From an uncultured Flaviramulus sp. (GTDB taxonomy: Bacteria; Bacteroidota; Bacteroidia; Flavobacteriales; Flavobacteriaceae): 64,000 nt of DNA. The stretch lies in NCBI GenBank assembly GCA_947501105.1, contig CANMUP010000005.1, positions 186,001-250,000 on the forward strand. The letters are read 5' to 3'. A program made the translations under genes and the position numbers. Below the pieces are notes generated by a model. It did no database searches, was not told where the DNA came from, and worked only from the letters and a program-made list of their open reading frames with translations. This document shows, one piece after another, positions 17,702-26,349 of this stretch; position 1 is the first letter of the stretch, and every line of letters starts with the position of its first letter.

Positions 17702-19074
17702 CAGTTATTTTTATAATATGTAAATCCTAATTTGTCTAGTCCAGATTGAACATCTTTGTTTGCCATAAATAGCTTCCATAACATGCCAGAACGATAATTT
17801 TCTATCATTACAGGAATTGGACCTTGGTCTATTGCTAAATATCTAGGTAAATACCAGTTATCTTGAAAACTGAATGCATCGTACGGCCCATATTTACCAA
17901 TTAAAGAATCATGATCTTTATATAGCTTCTTCAACATTTTCATACTCTCATTTGGTGTATAAGGAAAAGAAGATAAGGCCGCAGTTGGAGCAACTACACC
18001 TATGTCTTCATCTGGTCGGTGACCTTTATATCCTTTTATAGAGTAACTAGACGTTAAACCCCAAATGCTATCTCCATAACCTTTATAGTTTTTTGGGTTT
18101 ACAACGGCGTGCTTATGATGAATTTTTGCTTGATTTTGAACTAATTTCCAATAATCAGCATACTTATCTGATAAGCTATTTGGATTTAAACCAACGTAAG
18201 AATAGTGAGCCCAAAACATAGGGCCTATAGGTGATTTATCATGTTCATAATAGTCAAGAATAACATCTTCATCATAATATTTTTCAGAAGATATAATATC
18301 ACCATTTCTTGCCCACCCCTTATGGTAAACTGAAGTATTAATTGGATGCGTTGGTGATGCAGCAGCTAAAACATACATGATTAAACATTCATTATAACCA
18401 CCAACCGGAAAGTTCATTTCCCAACCATATTCTGGAGACCAATGCCAATACAATACATCTTCACCTTTTGTATACCAATCCCATTCTACCTCATGCCATA
18501 ATTTTTCAATTTTATTAACTAACTGCTGTTCTTCCTCGCTTCCATCTTTAAAATATTCAGACACAGACAATAAACCTTGAATTAAGAATGCAGTTTCCAC
18601 TAAATCGCCCCCATTATCCTTTTTACTAAAAGGCATCATTTTACCCGTTTGCCCGTTTAACCAATGTGGCCATACGCCATGGAATCGATCAGCTTTTTCA
18701 AGAAAGTCAATCATTTTTACAAAACGTTTAAATGCTTGATCTCTGGTAATAAAATTTCGTTTTACACCAACCAATATTGCCATCATACCAAAACCAGTAC
18801 CACCTGTGGTAACTGTATGTTTAGGAGACGTGGGGTAAATATTATCCATGTGCAGACGCTCTGGAGCTAGTCCTGAATTAGGCTCTGCTCCATCCCAAAA
18901 ATAATTGAAAGTTTGTTTTTGGATTGAATCCAACAAAACCTCATCATCTGGCAATACATTGTTACTTATTAATTCATTATTTATTGCAACATCTTTATTG
19001 TTTTTACAACTAAAGCTAAAAAACACTATTAGTAGTAATAATAAAAATGATTTATTTTTTTGAAAAAACTTCAT
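17701..19074 (-). CDS. GH144-like (PF10091 'glucoamylase') endo-glucanase, copy 1
   Basis: 457 residues, the same length as the adjacent paralogue. Signal peptide and lipobox end at FFSFSC (Cys23). The same family blocks occur in the same order: QKQTFNYFWDGAEPNSG, TGGTGFGMMAIL, RFHGVWPHW, DNGGDLVETAFLIQGL, VLYWHWSPEYGW, WGLTSSYS, VVAPTAALSSFPYTP and QGPIPVMIENYRSGMLW. The two copies are clearly homologous but diverged over most of their length, so the duplication is old or they were recruited separately. It is the first enzyme gene downstream of the surface-protein genes, separated from them by a strong hairpin at 19092-19126. Confidence 0.82.
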   Translation of the reverse strand: MKFFQKNKSFLLLLLIVFFSFSCKNNKDVAINNELISNNVLPDDEVLLDSIQKQTFNYFWDGAEPNSGLAPERLHMDNIYPTSPKHTVTTGGTGFGMMAILVGVKRNFITRDQAFKRFVKMIDFLEKADRFHGVWPHWLNGQTGKMMPFSKKDNGGDLVETAFLIQGLLSVSEYFKDGSEEEQQLVNKIEKLWHEVEWDWYTKGEDVLYWHWSPEYGWEMNFPVGGYNECLIMYVLAAASPTHPINTSVYHKGWARNGDIISSEKYYDEDVILDYYEHDKSPIGPMFWAHYSYVGLNPNSLSDKYADYWKLVQNQAKIHHKHAVVNPKNYKGYGDSIWGLTSSYSIKGYKGHRPDEDIGVVAPTAALSSFPYTPNESMKMLKKLYKDHDSLIGKYGPYDAFSFQDNWYLPRYLAIDQGPIPVMIENYRSGMLWKLFMANKDVQSGLDKLGFTYYKNN

Positions 19075-19091
19075 AGAAATGTGCTAATTAA

Positions 19092-19126
19092 TTTCAGCTG
19101 CATTTTCTAATAAAATGCAGCTGAAA
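19092..19126 (-). terminator. 15-bp hairpin between LamG gene and GH144 genes
   Basis: Perfect 15-bp arms (TTTCAGCTGCATTTT at 19092-19106 and its complement at 19112-19126) with a 5-nt loop lie 37 bp past the LamG stop and 18 bp before the first GH144-like start. There is no long T-tract. It is a partial terminator or an mRNA-stabilising processing site within the PUL. Confidence 0.65.
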
Positions 19127-19162
19127 ATTCAACTAAATTAAAAAACTACTCAAATAAATATC

Positions 19163-21541
19163 CTACTGATCTGCCATTACAGCTTGAATTTCTTCAGTTG
19201 TTAAGACTTTGTCGAATAAGTATAGTTCATCTATCTTACTTAAATCTGACAAATGATTCCATGCAATAAATTTAGGTGCTCCTGATCCAATAGAAATATC
19301 TGTACAGCCTTCCCAACTAATTGTCTTACCTGTCAAATCACCACTATTAGCAACGGCTACCCCATTAAAATAAATTTGTGTGGTCGTGTCTGAAACTGTA
19401 AATGCAATATGTACCCACTCTCCAGCGGTCACATCTATTACATCACCATCATTCCAAACATCGCTTCCTGCACCAACTTGCAATTTTATTCTTTGTTCTG
19501 TTTCATTTCCTTCTCTAAAAAGCCTAAAACCAGCAGTTCTATCATCAGCATCATCTATTCTAGGAGGTGCTACAGTTAAAATACCTGCACGATTTGCAGT
19601 AGCATCAACTTTATACCAAAATGCACCACTAAACTGATTGGTAAATAGATTATCAATTGGGAATGATAAATAAGAATCTGCTACACCTAAAAATGCATCT
19701 GATCCTACAACACTTTCTCCTGCAAAACCTGGTGATCCAACAGCGGTCGCCTCAGAATTAGAATTCTTTTCTATATTACTTCCATCAAATGGCATATACA
19801 AAGTTGAGCCAAAATATGGTTCCACAAAATTTCCTCCAACTACAGCGATAACCTCATCAGTACTAAGAGCTTTATTATAAAACCTTAACTCATCAATGGA
19901 GCTATTGTCTGACAAGTGATTCCAGTAGCTAAATGTATCTCCGCCTGCTCCTATTGTGAATTGTTCACAACCTGTCCAATCAATTGGAGCTGACATATCA
20001 GAAGATCTTACTTCAATTCCATTAAAATATATTTTGTTTTGATTGTCTGAAATCGTCATTGCTATATGCACCCATTCTCCAGCGGTAACGTCAATTACAT
20101 CACCATCATTCCAGCTTTCTCCTGCTCCAGTACCTACATTTAATTTAATACGTTGCTCTGTTTCATTACCTTCCCTAAATAATCTAAAACCTTGCATACG
20201 ATCATCGGCATCATCACCCACTACTAAAATACCTGCTCGATCTGGAGTTGCATCTACTTTATACCAAAATGTCGCACTAAATTGATTAGTTAATAAGTCG
20301 CCAACAGGATGTGTTAGATATGAATCAGTAGCTCCCATATATGCTCCAGAACCTTCAAAAGCATCATTATTAAAATCGGGTGAACCAACTCCTGTTGCTG
20401 CTGTCCCTCCAACTAGATTAATATAAGTACCATCAAAAGGCATATAGAAAGACTCGCCTGGATAAAGCGGTATATACGGATTAAAAGAATTAATCATGAT
20501 TTGAATATCTGCTTGAGTCAACGCTTTATTAAAGATGCGTAGCTCATCAAAATCACTGCCATCATATTTATGATTCCAGTAACTAAAAGTTTCTCCGCCA
20601 GAGCCAATTGTTAATGGCCCCACGCCTGTCCAATCTATTGGAGCTGCTAAAGTGCTAGAATTCATTTCAATACCATTGAAATAAATTTTACTTTCTGTTT
20701 GTGAAATTGTAAACGCCACATGAACCCATTCGCCTGCTGTAACATCAATAACACCTCCATCATTCCAACTTTCGCCACTTCCAGTACCCACATTCAATTT
20801 AATTCGCTGTTCATCTGCATTACCTTCTCTAAACAATCTAAATCCTTGCTTACGGTCATCGGCATCGTCGCCTATCACTAAAATACCTGCTCTATCTGGG
20901 CTAGGATTTACTTTATACCAAAAAGCAGCACTAAATTCGTTACTTAATAAACCTTCCGTTGGAAATTCTAAATGAGAATCTACAGTTCCTCTATATGCGT
21001 TGGTACCTGCATAGCTTGAACCTGCAAAACCTGGCGCTCCAATTTCATCTGCAAGATTAAATCCAATTAAATCTCTATAGTCTCCATCAAAAGGCATATA
21101 TAATACTTCTCCATCAAACAATGAATTATATGGAGGTTGCTTACTAAAATTAACTTCAGCAGTTGTCTCTTTACCTTCAGTATCTGTAGCGACAACAGTT
21201 AATATATGATCCCCATCAGTTAAATTGTTATAAGTATATTCTTCTAAAGCTCTACGGTAGTCTTTAAAATCACTGAAACTAGTTATTTCAGTACCGTTTA
21301 AAAGTACAGATATCACTTCTACTTCAATATCATCGGTAACTTCTATTTTTATATTTAATGAAGTAACCTCTTCAAAAACTTTAATAGCTGTTCCTTCTGA
21401 AGGAGAAATGATTGTTACCTGAGGTGCTCCTGCATCAGCTCCAGGATCTACTTCTGTTATTGGATCGATTCCATCGTTACAAGAATAAAATACTAGTAAT
21501 AATGAAAGCAATCCAAAAATGATTTTATTTATATTTTTCAT
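19163..21541 (-). CDS. Surface lipoprotein with Ig-like domain and three tandem LamG domains
   Basis: 792 residues; lipobox Cys21 (LLLVFYSC) followed by an acidic stretch (DPITEVDPGADAG), the kind of signal that directs Bacteroidota lipoproteins to the outer face. Residues about 40-135 look like an Ig-type domain (VTDDIEVEVISVLLNG; DGDHILTVVATD). Three homologous LamG/concanavalin-like modules of about 205 residues follow (about 143-352, 360-570, 580-790). Each contains LYMPFDG, FWYKV, DDADDR, GFRLFREGN and EWVH blocks. It lies directly after susD, the usual place of a surface glycan-binding protein, so it probably binds the PUL 1 polysaccharide. No catalytic residues are evident. Confidence 0.85.
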   Translation of the reverse strand: MKNINKIIFGLLSLLLVFYSCNDGIDPITEVDPGADAGAPQVTIISPSEGTAIKVFEEVTSLNIKIEVTDDIEVEVISVLLNGTEITSFSDFKDYRRALEEYTYNNLTDGDHILTVVATDTEGKETTAEVNFSKQPPYNSLFDGEVLYMPFDGDYRDLIGFNLADEIGAPGFAGSSYAGTNAYRGTVDSHLEFPTEGLLSNEFSAAFWYKVNPSPDRAGILVIGDDADDRKQGFRLFREGNADEQRIKLNVGTGSGESWNDGGVIDVTAGEWVHVAFTISQTESKIYFNGIEMNSSTLAAPIDWTGVGPLTIGSGGETFSYWNHKYDGSDFDELRIFNKALTQADIQIMINSFNPYIPLYPGESFYMPFDGTYINLVGGTAATGVGSPDFNNDAFEGSGAYMGATDSYLTHPVGDLLTNQFSATFWYKVDATPDRAGILVVGDDADDRMQGFRLFREGNETEQRIKLNVGTGAGESWNDGDVIDVTAGEWVHIAMTISDNQNKIYFNGIEVRSSDMSAPIDWTGCEQFTIGAGGDTFSYWNHLSDNSSIDELRFYNKALSTDEVIAVVGGNFVEPYFGSTLYMPFDGSNIEKNSNSEATAVGSPGFAGESVVGSDAFLGVADSYLSFPIDNLFTNQFSGAFWYKVDATANRAGILTVAPPRIDDADDRTAGFRLFREGNETEQRIKLQVGAGSDVWNDGDVIDVTAGEWVHIAFTVSDTTTQIYFNGVAVANSGDLTGKTISWEGCTDISIGSGAPKFIAWNHLSDLSKIDELYLFDKVLTTEEIQAVMADQ
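19170..21120 (-). repeat. Three tandem LamG-coding units (about 640 bp each)
   Basis: The coding units for the three LamG modules retain DNA-level similarity in their central parts, such as the segments encoding GFRLFREGN-EQRIKL and WNDG-VIDVTAGEWVH near 19435-19520, 20075-20180 and 20735-20840. Ends of the units are diverged. Confidence 0.7.
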
Positions 21542-21557
21542 TTTATAATTTTTATTG

Positions 21558-23102
21558 TTAGTTATTGATGTCAGCCAAAACTGGGAATTGGTCTACTTGA
21601 CTTTGCGGATAGGGTAAAAAAGCCTTATCTGGCGAAAAAGTTCTTCCGTCATAACTTAATTCATTATAGCGTTCCAACCTTAACATATCATAGTAACGCT
21701 TACCCCATTCCATTCCCAACTCAGCAAATTTCTCGTCAACAATATCATCTAGAGTAACACCAGCTAAAGGTGTTAGACCAGCTCTATCTCTTACAAGGTT
21801 TACAGCTTGAGTTGCGGTTAAGCTTCCTCCTGAAGCGCCTTGTGTTAATGCCTCTGCATACATTAATAATATTTCTGCATGGCGTATTACCATATAATTT
21901 TTATTACTTCCGTAAGCCGTTCTACCAGTAATTAGTTGGTTTGAAGGCAAATAATGTTTCCCACTAGCAAATAAAGCTCTAGCATAATCATTTATTATAT
22001 CTCCATCTCTTGTAGTGTTAGAAATCCAAGCAGGTAATGTTGCGTAAGCAGGATCTAATTGTATCTCCGCAATACCACGATCCGTAAATAATACACTTGT
22101 TTCTAAGCGCACTGTTTCACCGCGATCTAACATGAATTTTATAAATTTCAAACTTGGTTCATAGAATCCCCAACCACTTGAAGAACCGTCTACAGCTGGT
22201 GTCCAGTTTTGTGGACCGTAAGGTGCATATAAATGACCTTCTCTAGGCTCTCCTGCACCTTGTCCAAAATCAGAATATTGCAAATCCAAAATAGATTCAT
22301 CACTTAATTTTCCTGGTGTTTTAAACAACTCGTAAAAATCTGAATATAGGCTAAACTTTCCTGAGTTAATAATTTGACCCGTAGCCTCTGCAACAGCTTG
22401 GTAATTTTTTAATTCTTGATTAGCCAATGCTTTTATTGCCAAAGCCGTGTAACGAGTTACACCTCCTGGGAGGTCGGTACGCTCATTTGGACGCATATCT
22501 GGTAAAAAAGAAATAGCTTCATCCATTTGATCCGAAATATGTTGCATAACCTGTGCATTAGTAGGTATCTCTGTTACATCCAACAAAGCCCCAGTATCTG
22601 ATGACTCAGGAATAAATACACTACCCCATACCCTAGAAATATCAAAAAGCATCATAGCTCTTATTACTTTTGCCTCTGCAATATATTGATCTCCTAAAGC
22701 CATACCTTCTGTATTTGCAAACTCCTGATAACGTGCAATTTGCTCCATCCCTGTATGAGCAGAAATTATATCTACATATACATTTTCCCATAGTGAGTTA
22801 TACATCCAATAATCTTTGTTGTAATTGAATAAATCGGTTTCTGTGAAATCTTGTTGATCTCCTAAACCACCAGAATTCACATCGTCTCCCCTAACTGATA
22901 TCAATAAAGGTTGCTCCCAGCCTCTACTTTGATAAGCTTCATAAACACCAATAATCGAGAGAATCATGTCTTCAGTCTTCGTAAAGTCTGTACCGGCAGC
23001 AAAATTGTTATTTCGCTGTGGTTCATCTAATTTATCTGAACATCCTGTAAGTATAAAAATAGCTACCAATGATGTTAAGAATATGTTTTTAAATAATTTC
23101 AT
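21558..23102 (-). CDS. SusD/RagB-family starch-binding-like lipoprotein
   Basis: 514 residues, lipobox Cys21 (AIFILTGC). It shows the SusD-family layout: N-terminal TPR-like helices (YIAEAKVIRAMMLFDISRVWG), a central substrate-binding region and a C-terminal SusD domain ending WGKRYYDMLRLERYN and SPDKAFLPYPQSQVDQFPVL, the typical 'YPIP' end. It forms the lid over the SusC transporter at the cell surface. It lies 15 bp downstream of susC and 16 bp upstream of the LamG lipoprotein gene in one transcription unit. Ligand specificity cannot be read directly; the neighbouring GH3 and GH144-like genes point to a beta-glucan. Confidence 0.95.
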   Translation of the reverse strand: MKLFKNIFLTSLVAIFILTGCSDKLDEPQRNNNFAAGTDFTKTEDMILSIIGVYEAYQSRGWEQPLLISVRGDDVNSGGLGDQQDFTETDLFNYNKDYWMYNSLWENVYVDIISAHTGMEQIARYQEFANTEGMALGDQYIAEAKVIRAMMLFDISRVWGSVFIPESSDTGALLDVTEIPTNAQVMQHISDQMDEAISFLPDMRPNERTDLPGGVTRYTALAIKALANQELKNYQAVAEATGQIINSGKFSLYSDFYELFKTPGKLSDESILDLQYSDFGQGAGEPREGHLYAPYGPQNWTPAVDGSSSGWGFYEPSLKFIKFMLDRGETVRLETSVLFTDRGIAEIQLDPAYATLPAWISNTTRDGDIINDYARALFASGKHYLPSNQLITGRTAYGSNKNYMVIRHAEILLMYAEALTQGASGGSLTATQAVNLVRDRAGLTPLAGVTLDDIVDEKFAELGMEWGKRYYDMLRLERYNELSYDGRTFSPDKAFLPYPQSQVDQFPVLADINN

Positions 23103-23117
23103 ATCGCTTCTTTTTTT

Positions 23118-26100
23118 TTAAAATTTCACGTTTACACCAGCAGTATACACTGCAGGTATTGGATATGTTTGATTATCCACGCCATTACTCACTTCTGGAT
23201 TAAAACCATTATAATTAAACACTGTTAATGGCTTTTCAGCAGTTACATACACTCTAATTGTTGGTAATTTATCTGATTTTGAATTTTTATTGACCGTATA
23301 ACCTAATGTTATATTTTGAATTCTGAAGAAATCTCCATCTTCAATAAAATATGTATTTAATCGCTGGTTCCACCCTTTTCGAATGGCTGCCGCCGAAGGA
23401 TAACTGTTAGAAGTTCCTTCTCCATGCCATCTGTTTATAGCAAAATCTCTATCAACATTCGTATCGTTAGTAAAAATAACCTCTCCTCTTTTACGGTTTA
23501 AGATTTTATTTCCTCCTTGTCCAAGGGCGCTGATTGAAAAATCAAATGACTTGTAGTCAAACCCTAAGTTAACCCCAAATTGATAAGTTGGTAAAAAGGA
23601 CCCTAAAACAACACGATCATCATCATCTATTGTATTTGGATCTCCACCATTTTCTTTATATCTAAAATCTCCTGGAACTAAATTATTTGCTACAGCTACT
23701 GGATCTGCTTGTATTTCAGCATCATTTTGATAGACACCAATAACTTCTCTTCCATAAAAAGCAAATAGTGGTTCTCCTATAATAGAACGTTGTCTGAATT
23801 CAGCCGAACCTGCATCTAAAAACCCTGTTTCATTATTTAAATCTAATACTTCATTTTTTAAAGTAGAAAAGTTGGCTCCAATACTATAGCTAAAATCATT
23901 AGACACCCTTTTATTCCAATCTAAAGCCACTTCGAAACCAGAGTTTCTAATTTCGCCAACATTTTGACGTGTAACACCAGGTATTAGTGGCCGCTCAACA
24001 GGAATAACAGCATCCTTTGTATCTCGAACATAATAATCGGCTTCAATCGACAAATTATTATCTAATACTCTTGCAGTAAGTCCTACATTAATTTCCTCAG
24101 TAACTTCCCATTTTAGAGCTGTAAAATCACTTGATGTGTTTAACCCAGTAAATCTAATATCGCCTAATGCTGTTTCTACAACTTGAGAAGTTATTGAGCC
24201 TTCACTTGATGGTACTTTATCATTACCTAATTCACCCCAGCTAGCGCGTAGTTTCAAAAAGTCGAAAACACCATTATTTTGCATGAATTCTTCTCCAGTA
24301 ACTACCCAACCAACTCCGACTGTTGGAAAATAACCCCATTTTTCTTGATATTTGTTGGTACCATCAGCACGGAATGTTCCATATAAAAGATACTTACCAT
24401 CAAAATTATATGCCACTCTTGTAAAATAAGACAAGCCAAATTCTCGTCTACCTCCATCCACAGGGTCTCCAAAAGCTGTAGCTTGATCTAAATAAAAAGC
24501 TTCTTCATTTGAAGGAAAACCAGAACCTTGTGCCTGTAATAATTCAGAAGACTCATCTCTAAAAGACGTTCCTAAAAGTACTGTTAAGTCATGTTTTCCA
24601 AACAAATTTTTATATGTTAACGTATTATCCCAAATTTGATTAGAATTGGTGATATTTAGTTTTGTAATGGTTGAAATAGGGCGTTCGTAATCATTTTCAC
24701 TACTCGTATCAAAAGGTAAACGAACATTACGTCCTTCAATGGTTTCTAAGTTGTGATTGTAGGCTGTTTTAAACTTTAACTTATCAGTAATACTAATCTC
24801 AGCATAAACATTTGCTAAAACATTTTTAATTTTTAATCTATTTTCACTAAAGTTTAGTAAATGAAAAGGGTTTTGGTCTCCTCTATATCCTAAATCTGTA
24901 GCACTAGCATAATTTGTTGGTGCAAATTCGGTATTATTTGGATCGAAAACTGGCATTATTGGAACAGCAAAGTATGCTGCTCTCCAAGCTGAAGCTTCAG
25001 GGTCATATCGTGTTGCATTACTTAATACCACATTAGTACCAACCTTTAGCCAGTCTGTTGCTTGAAAATCTAATTTTGTTCTAATATTGAATCGTTCATA
25101 CTCATTTTTCATATCCAAAATACCTTCCTGACCAAAATAGTTAGCACCAACTGCATAAGTAGCTTTTTCACCACCTCCAGTAATTCCAATACTATGACTA
25201 GTAATTAGAGCTTGCCTCATAATTTGATCGTACCAATCTGTATTTACGTCAGGAATATTTGGATTAACTCTGCTTCTCCCATAACGTTGCATGGCATTCA
25301 ATATAAATTGTGCATCTGGTGCAGAGCCTGATTCTAATGCTATGGTTGTAAACTGTTCTGCATTAGCCAACTTTAATACATTTTGTGCTATTTGAACACC
25401 AGAATAACCATCATATGTAATTTGTGTTTTTTGATTTAACTTTCCTGAGTTAGTTTGAATTAATATAACTCCATTAGCAGCTCTTACACCATAAATGGCT
25501 GCTGCAGAAGCATCTTTTAAAACAGAAACAGACGCTATATCAGCAGAATTTAAAAAATCAATATTATCGAAGAACATACCGTCTACAACATATAAAGGTC
25601 CTGAAGCTCCTGAATTATAAGACCCAATTCCTCTAACTCTTACCGTTGGAGATTGCCCAGGACTTCCTGAATTAACAATTTGTAAACCAGCTACTTTACC
25701 TTGAAGCGCCTGCATAGCTTGTGCTACAGGGGCTTGTGTAATCTCTTCAGATTTAATAGTAGTAATAGAACCTGTTAAGTCAGCCTTCTTTTGAGAACCA
25801 TAACCAACAACAACAACCTCATCTAACGAAGCAATATCAGGTTCGAGAGAGATATTAACGGAAGTTTGGTTATCAATTTGTACTGAGATTGTTTTAAACC
25901 CTAGTGAGCTAAACTCTAAGGTTTCTCCTTTAGTGACTGTAATAGAATAATTACCATCAAAATCAGTACTTACACCTCTGCTTGTTCCTTTTACTATAAC
26001 GTTAACACCTGGCACTGGAATATTATCTTCGGTACTAATAACTGTACCGTTTATTAATATGTCTTGCGCAAAAGCATGAACTGAAAATAGAAAAATTAAC

Positions 26101-26123
26101 AATAAAGCAAATTTTGTTTTCAT
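23118..26123 (-). CDS. SusC/RagA TonB-dependent outer-membrane transporter
   Basis: 1001 residues with signal peptide (MKTKFALLLIFLFSVHAFAQ). A carboxypeptidase-like regulatory domain covers about 20-100 (GVNVIVKGTSRGVSTDFDG). The SusC signature DEVVVVGYGSQKKADLTGS marks the TonB box and plug start, and the plug follows (VRGIGSYNSGASGPLYVVDG; ILIQTNSG). A 22-strand barrel runs to a C-terminal aromatic-type end (YTAGVNVKF). It imports oligosaccharides with the adjacent SusD. Transcription probably begins in the 226-bp gap that separates it from the regulator gene and that carries four TGACGTA motifs. Confidence 0.95.
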   Translation of the reverse strand: MKTKFALLLIFLFSVHAFAQDILINGTVISTEDNIPVPGVNVIVKGTSRGVSTDFDGNYSITVTKGETLEFSSLGFKTISVQIDNQTSVNISLEPDIASLDEVVVVGYGSQKKADLTGSITTIKSEEITQAPVAQAMQALQGKVAGLQIVNSGSPGQSPTVRVRGIGSYNSGASGPLYVVDGMFFDNIDFLNSADIASVSVLKDASAAAIYGVRAANGVILIQTNSGKLNQKTQITYDGYSGVQIAQNVLKLANAEQFTTIALESGSAPDAQFILNAMQRYGRSRVNPNIPDVNTDWYDQIMRQALITSHSIGITGGGEKATYAVGANYFGQEGILDMKNEYERFNIRTKLDFQATDWLKVGTNVVLSNATRYDPEASAWRAAYFAVPIMPVFDPNNTEFAPTNYASATDLGYRGDQNPFHLLNFSENRLKIKNVLANVYAEISITDKLKFKTAYNHNLETIEGRNVRLPFDTSSENDYERPISTITKLNITNSNQIWDNTLTYKNLFGKHDLTVLLGTSFRDESSELLQAQGSGFPSNEEAFYLDQATAFGDPVDGGRREFGLSYFTRVAYNFDGKYLLYGTFRADGTNKYQEKWGYFPTVGVGWVVTGEEFMQNNGVFDFLKLRASWGELGNDKVPSSEGSITSQVVETALGDIRFTGLNTSSDFTALKWEVTEEINVGLTARVLDNNLSIEADYYVRDTKDAVIPVERPLIPGVTRQNVGEIRNSGFEVALDWNKRVSNDFSYSIGANFSTLKNEVLDLNNETGFLDAGSAEFRQRSIIGEPLFAFYGREVIGVYQNDAEIQADPVAVANNLVPGDFRYKENGGDPNTIDDDDRVVLGSFLPTYQFGVNLGFDYKSFDFSISALGQGGNKILNRKRGEVIFTNDTNVDRDFAINRWHGEGTSNSYPSAAAIRKGWNQRLNTYFIEDGDFFRIQNITLGYTVNKNSKSDKLPTIRVYVTAEKPLTVFNYNGFNPEVSNGVDNQTYPIPAVYTAGVNVKF

Positions 26124-26202
26124 ATAGTTTTATTTAAAATGTTAGTTTGTACTAAATTATTAACTCTATGAATGTTTATCAAAAATTGGCTTACACATAA
26201 AT

Positions 26203-26315
26203 TACGTCATATATCAAAAAAAATAAAAAAAGCGGTATTTGACGTATGATGCAACGAGAAAAACTAACATAAAACACAAGGGTTAACCGAAAAATGACGT
26301 AGTTATGACGTAGTA
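26203..26315. promoter_or_regulatory. Cluster of four TGACGTA motifs upstream of susC
   Basis: TGACGTA occurs at 26240-26246, 26295-26301 and 26306-26312 on plus, and as TACGTCA at 26203-26209 on minus. The last two lie in an 11-bp tandem repeat (ATGACGTAGTT/ATGACGTAGTA), one helical turn apart. The rest of the 226-bp gap (26124-26349) is AT-rich with no other clear signal. They are probable operator sites of the PUL regulator encoded next door. Confidence 0.55.
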
Positions 26316-26349
26316 AAAAGAGGTTAAAGTAAATGCTTTTTTAACACTT

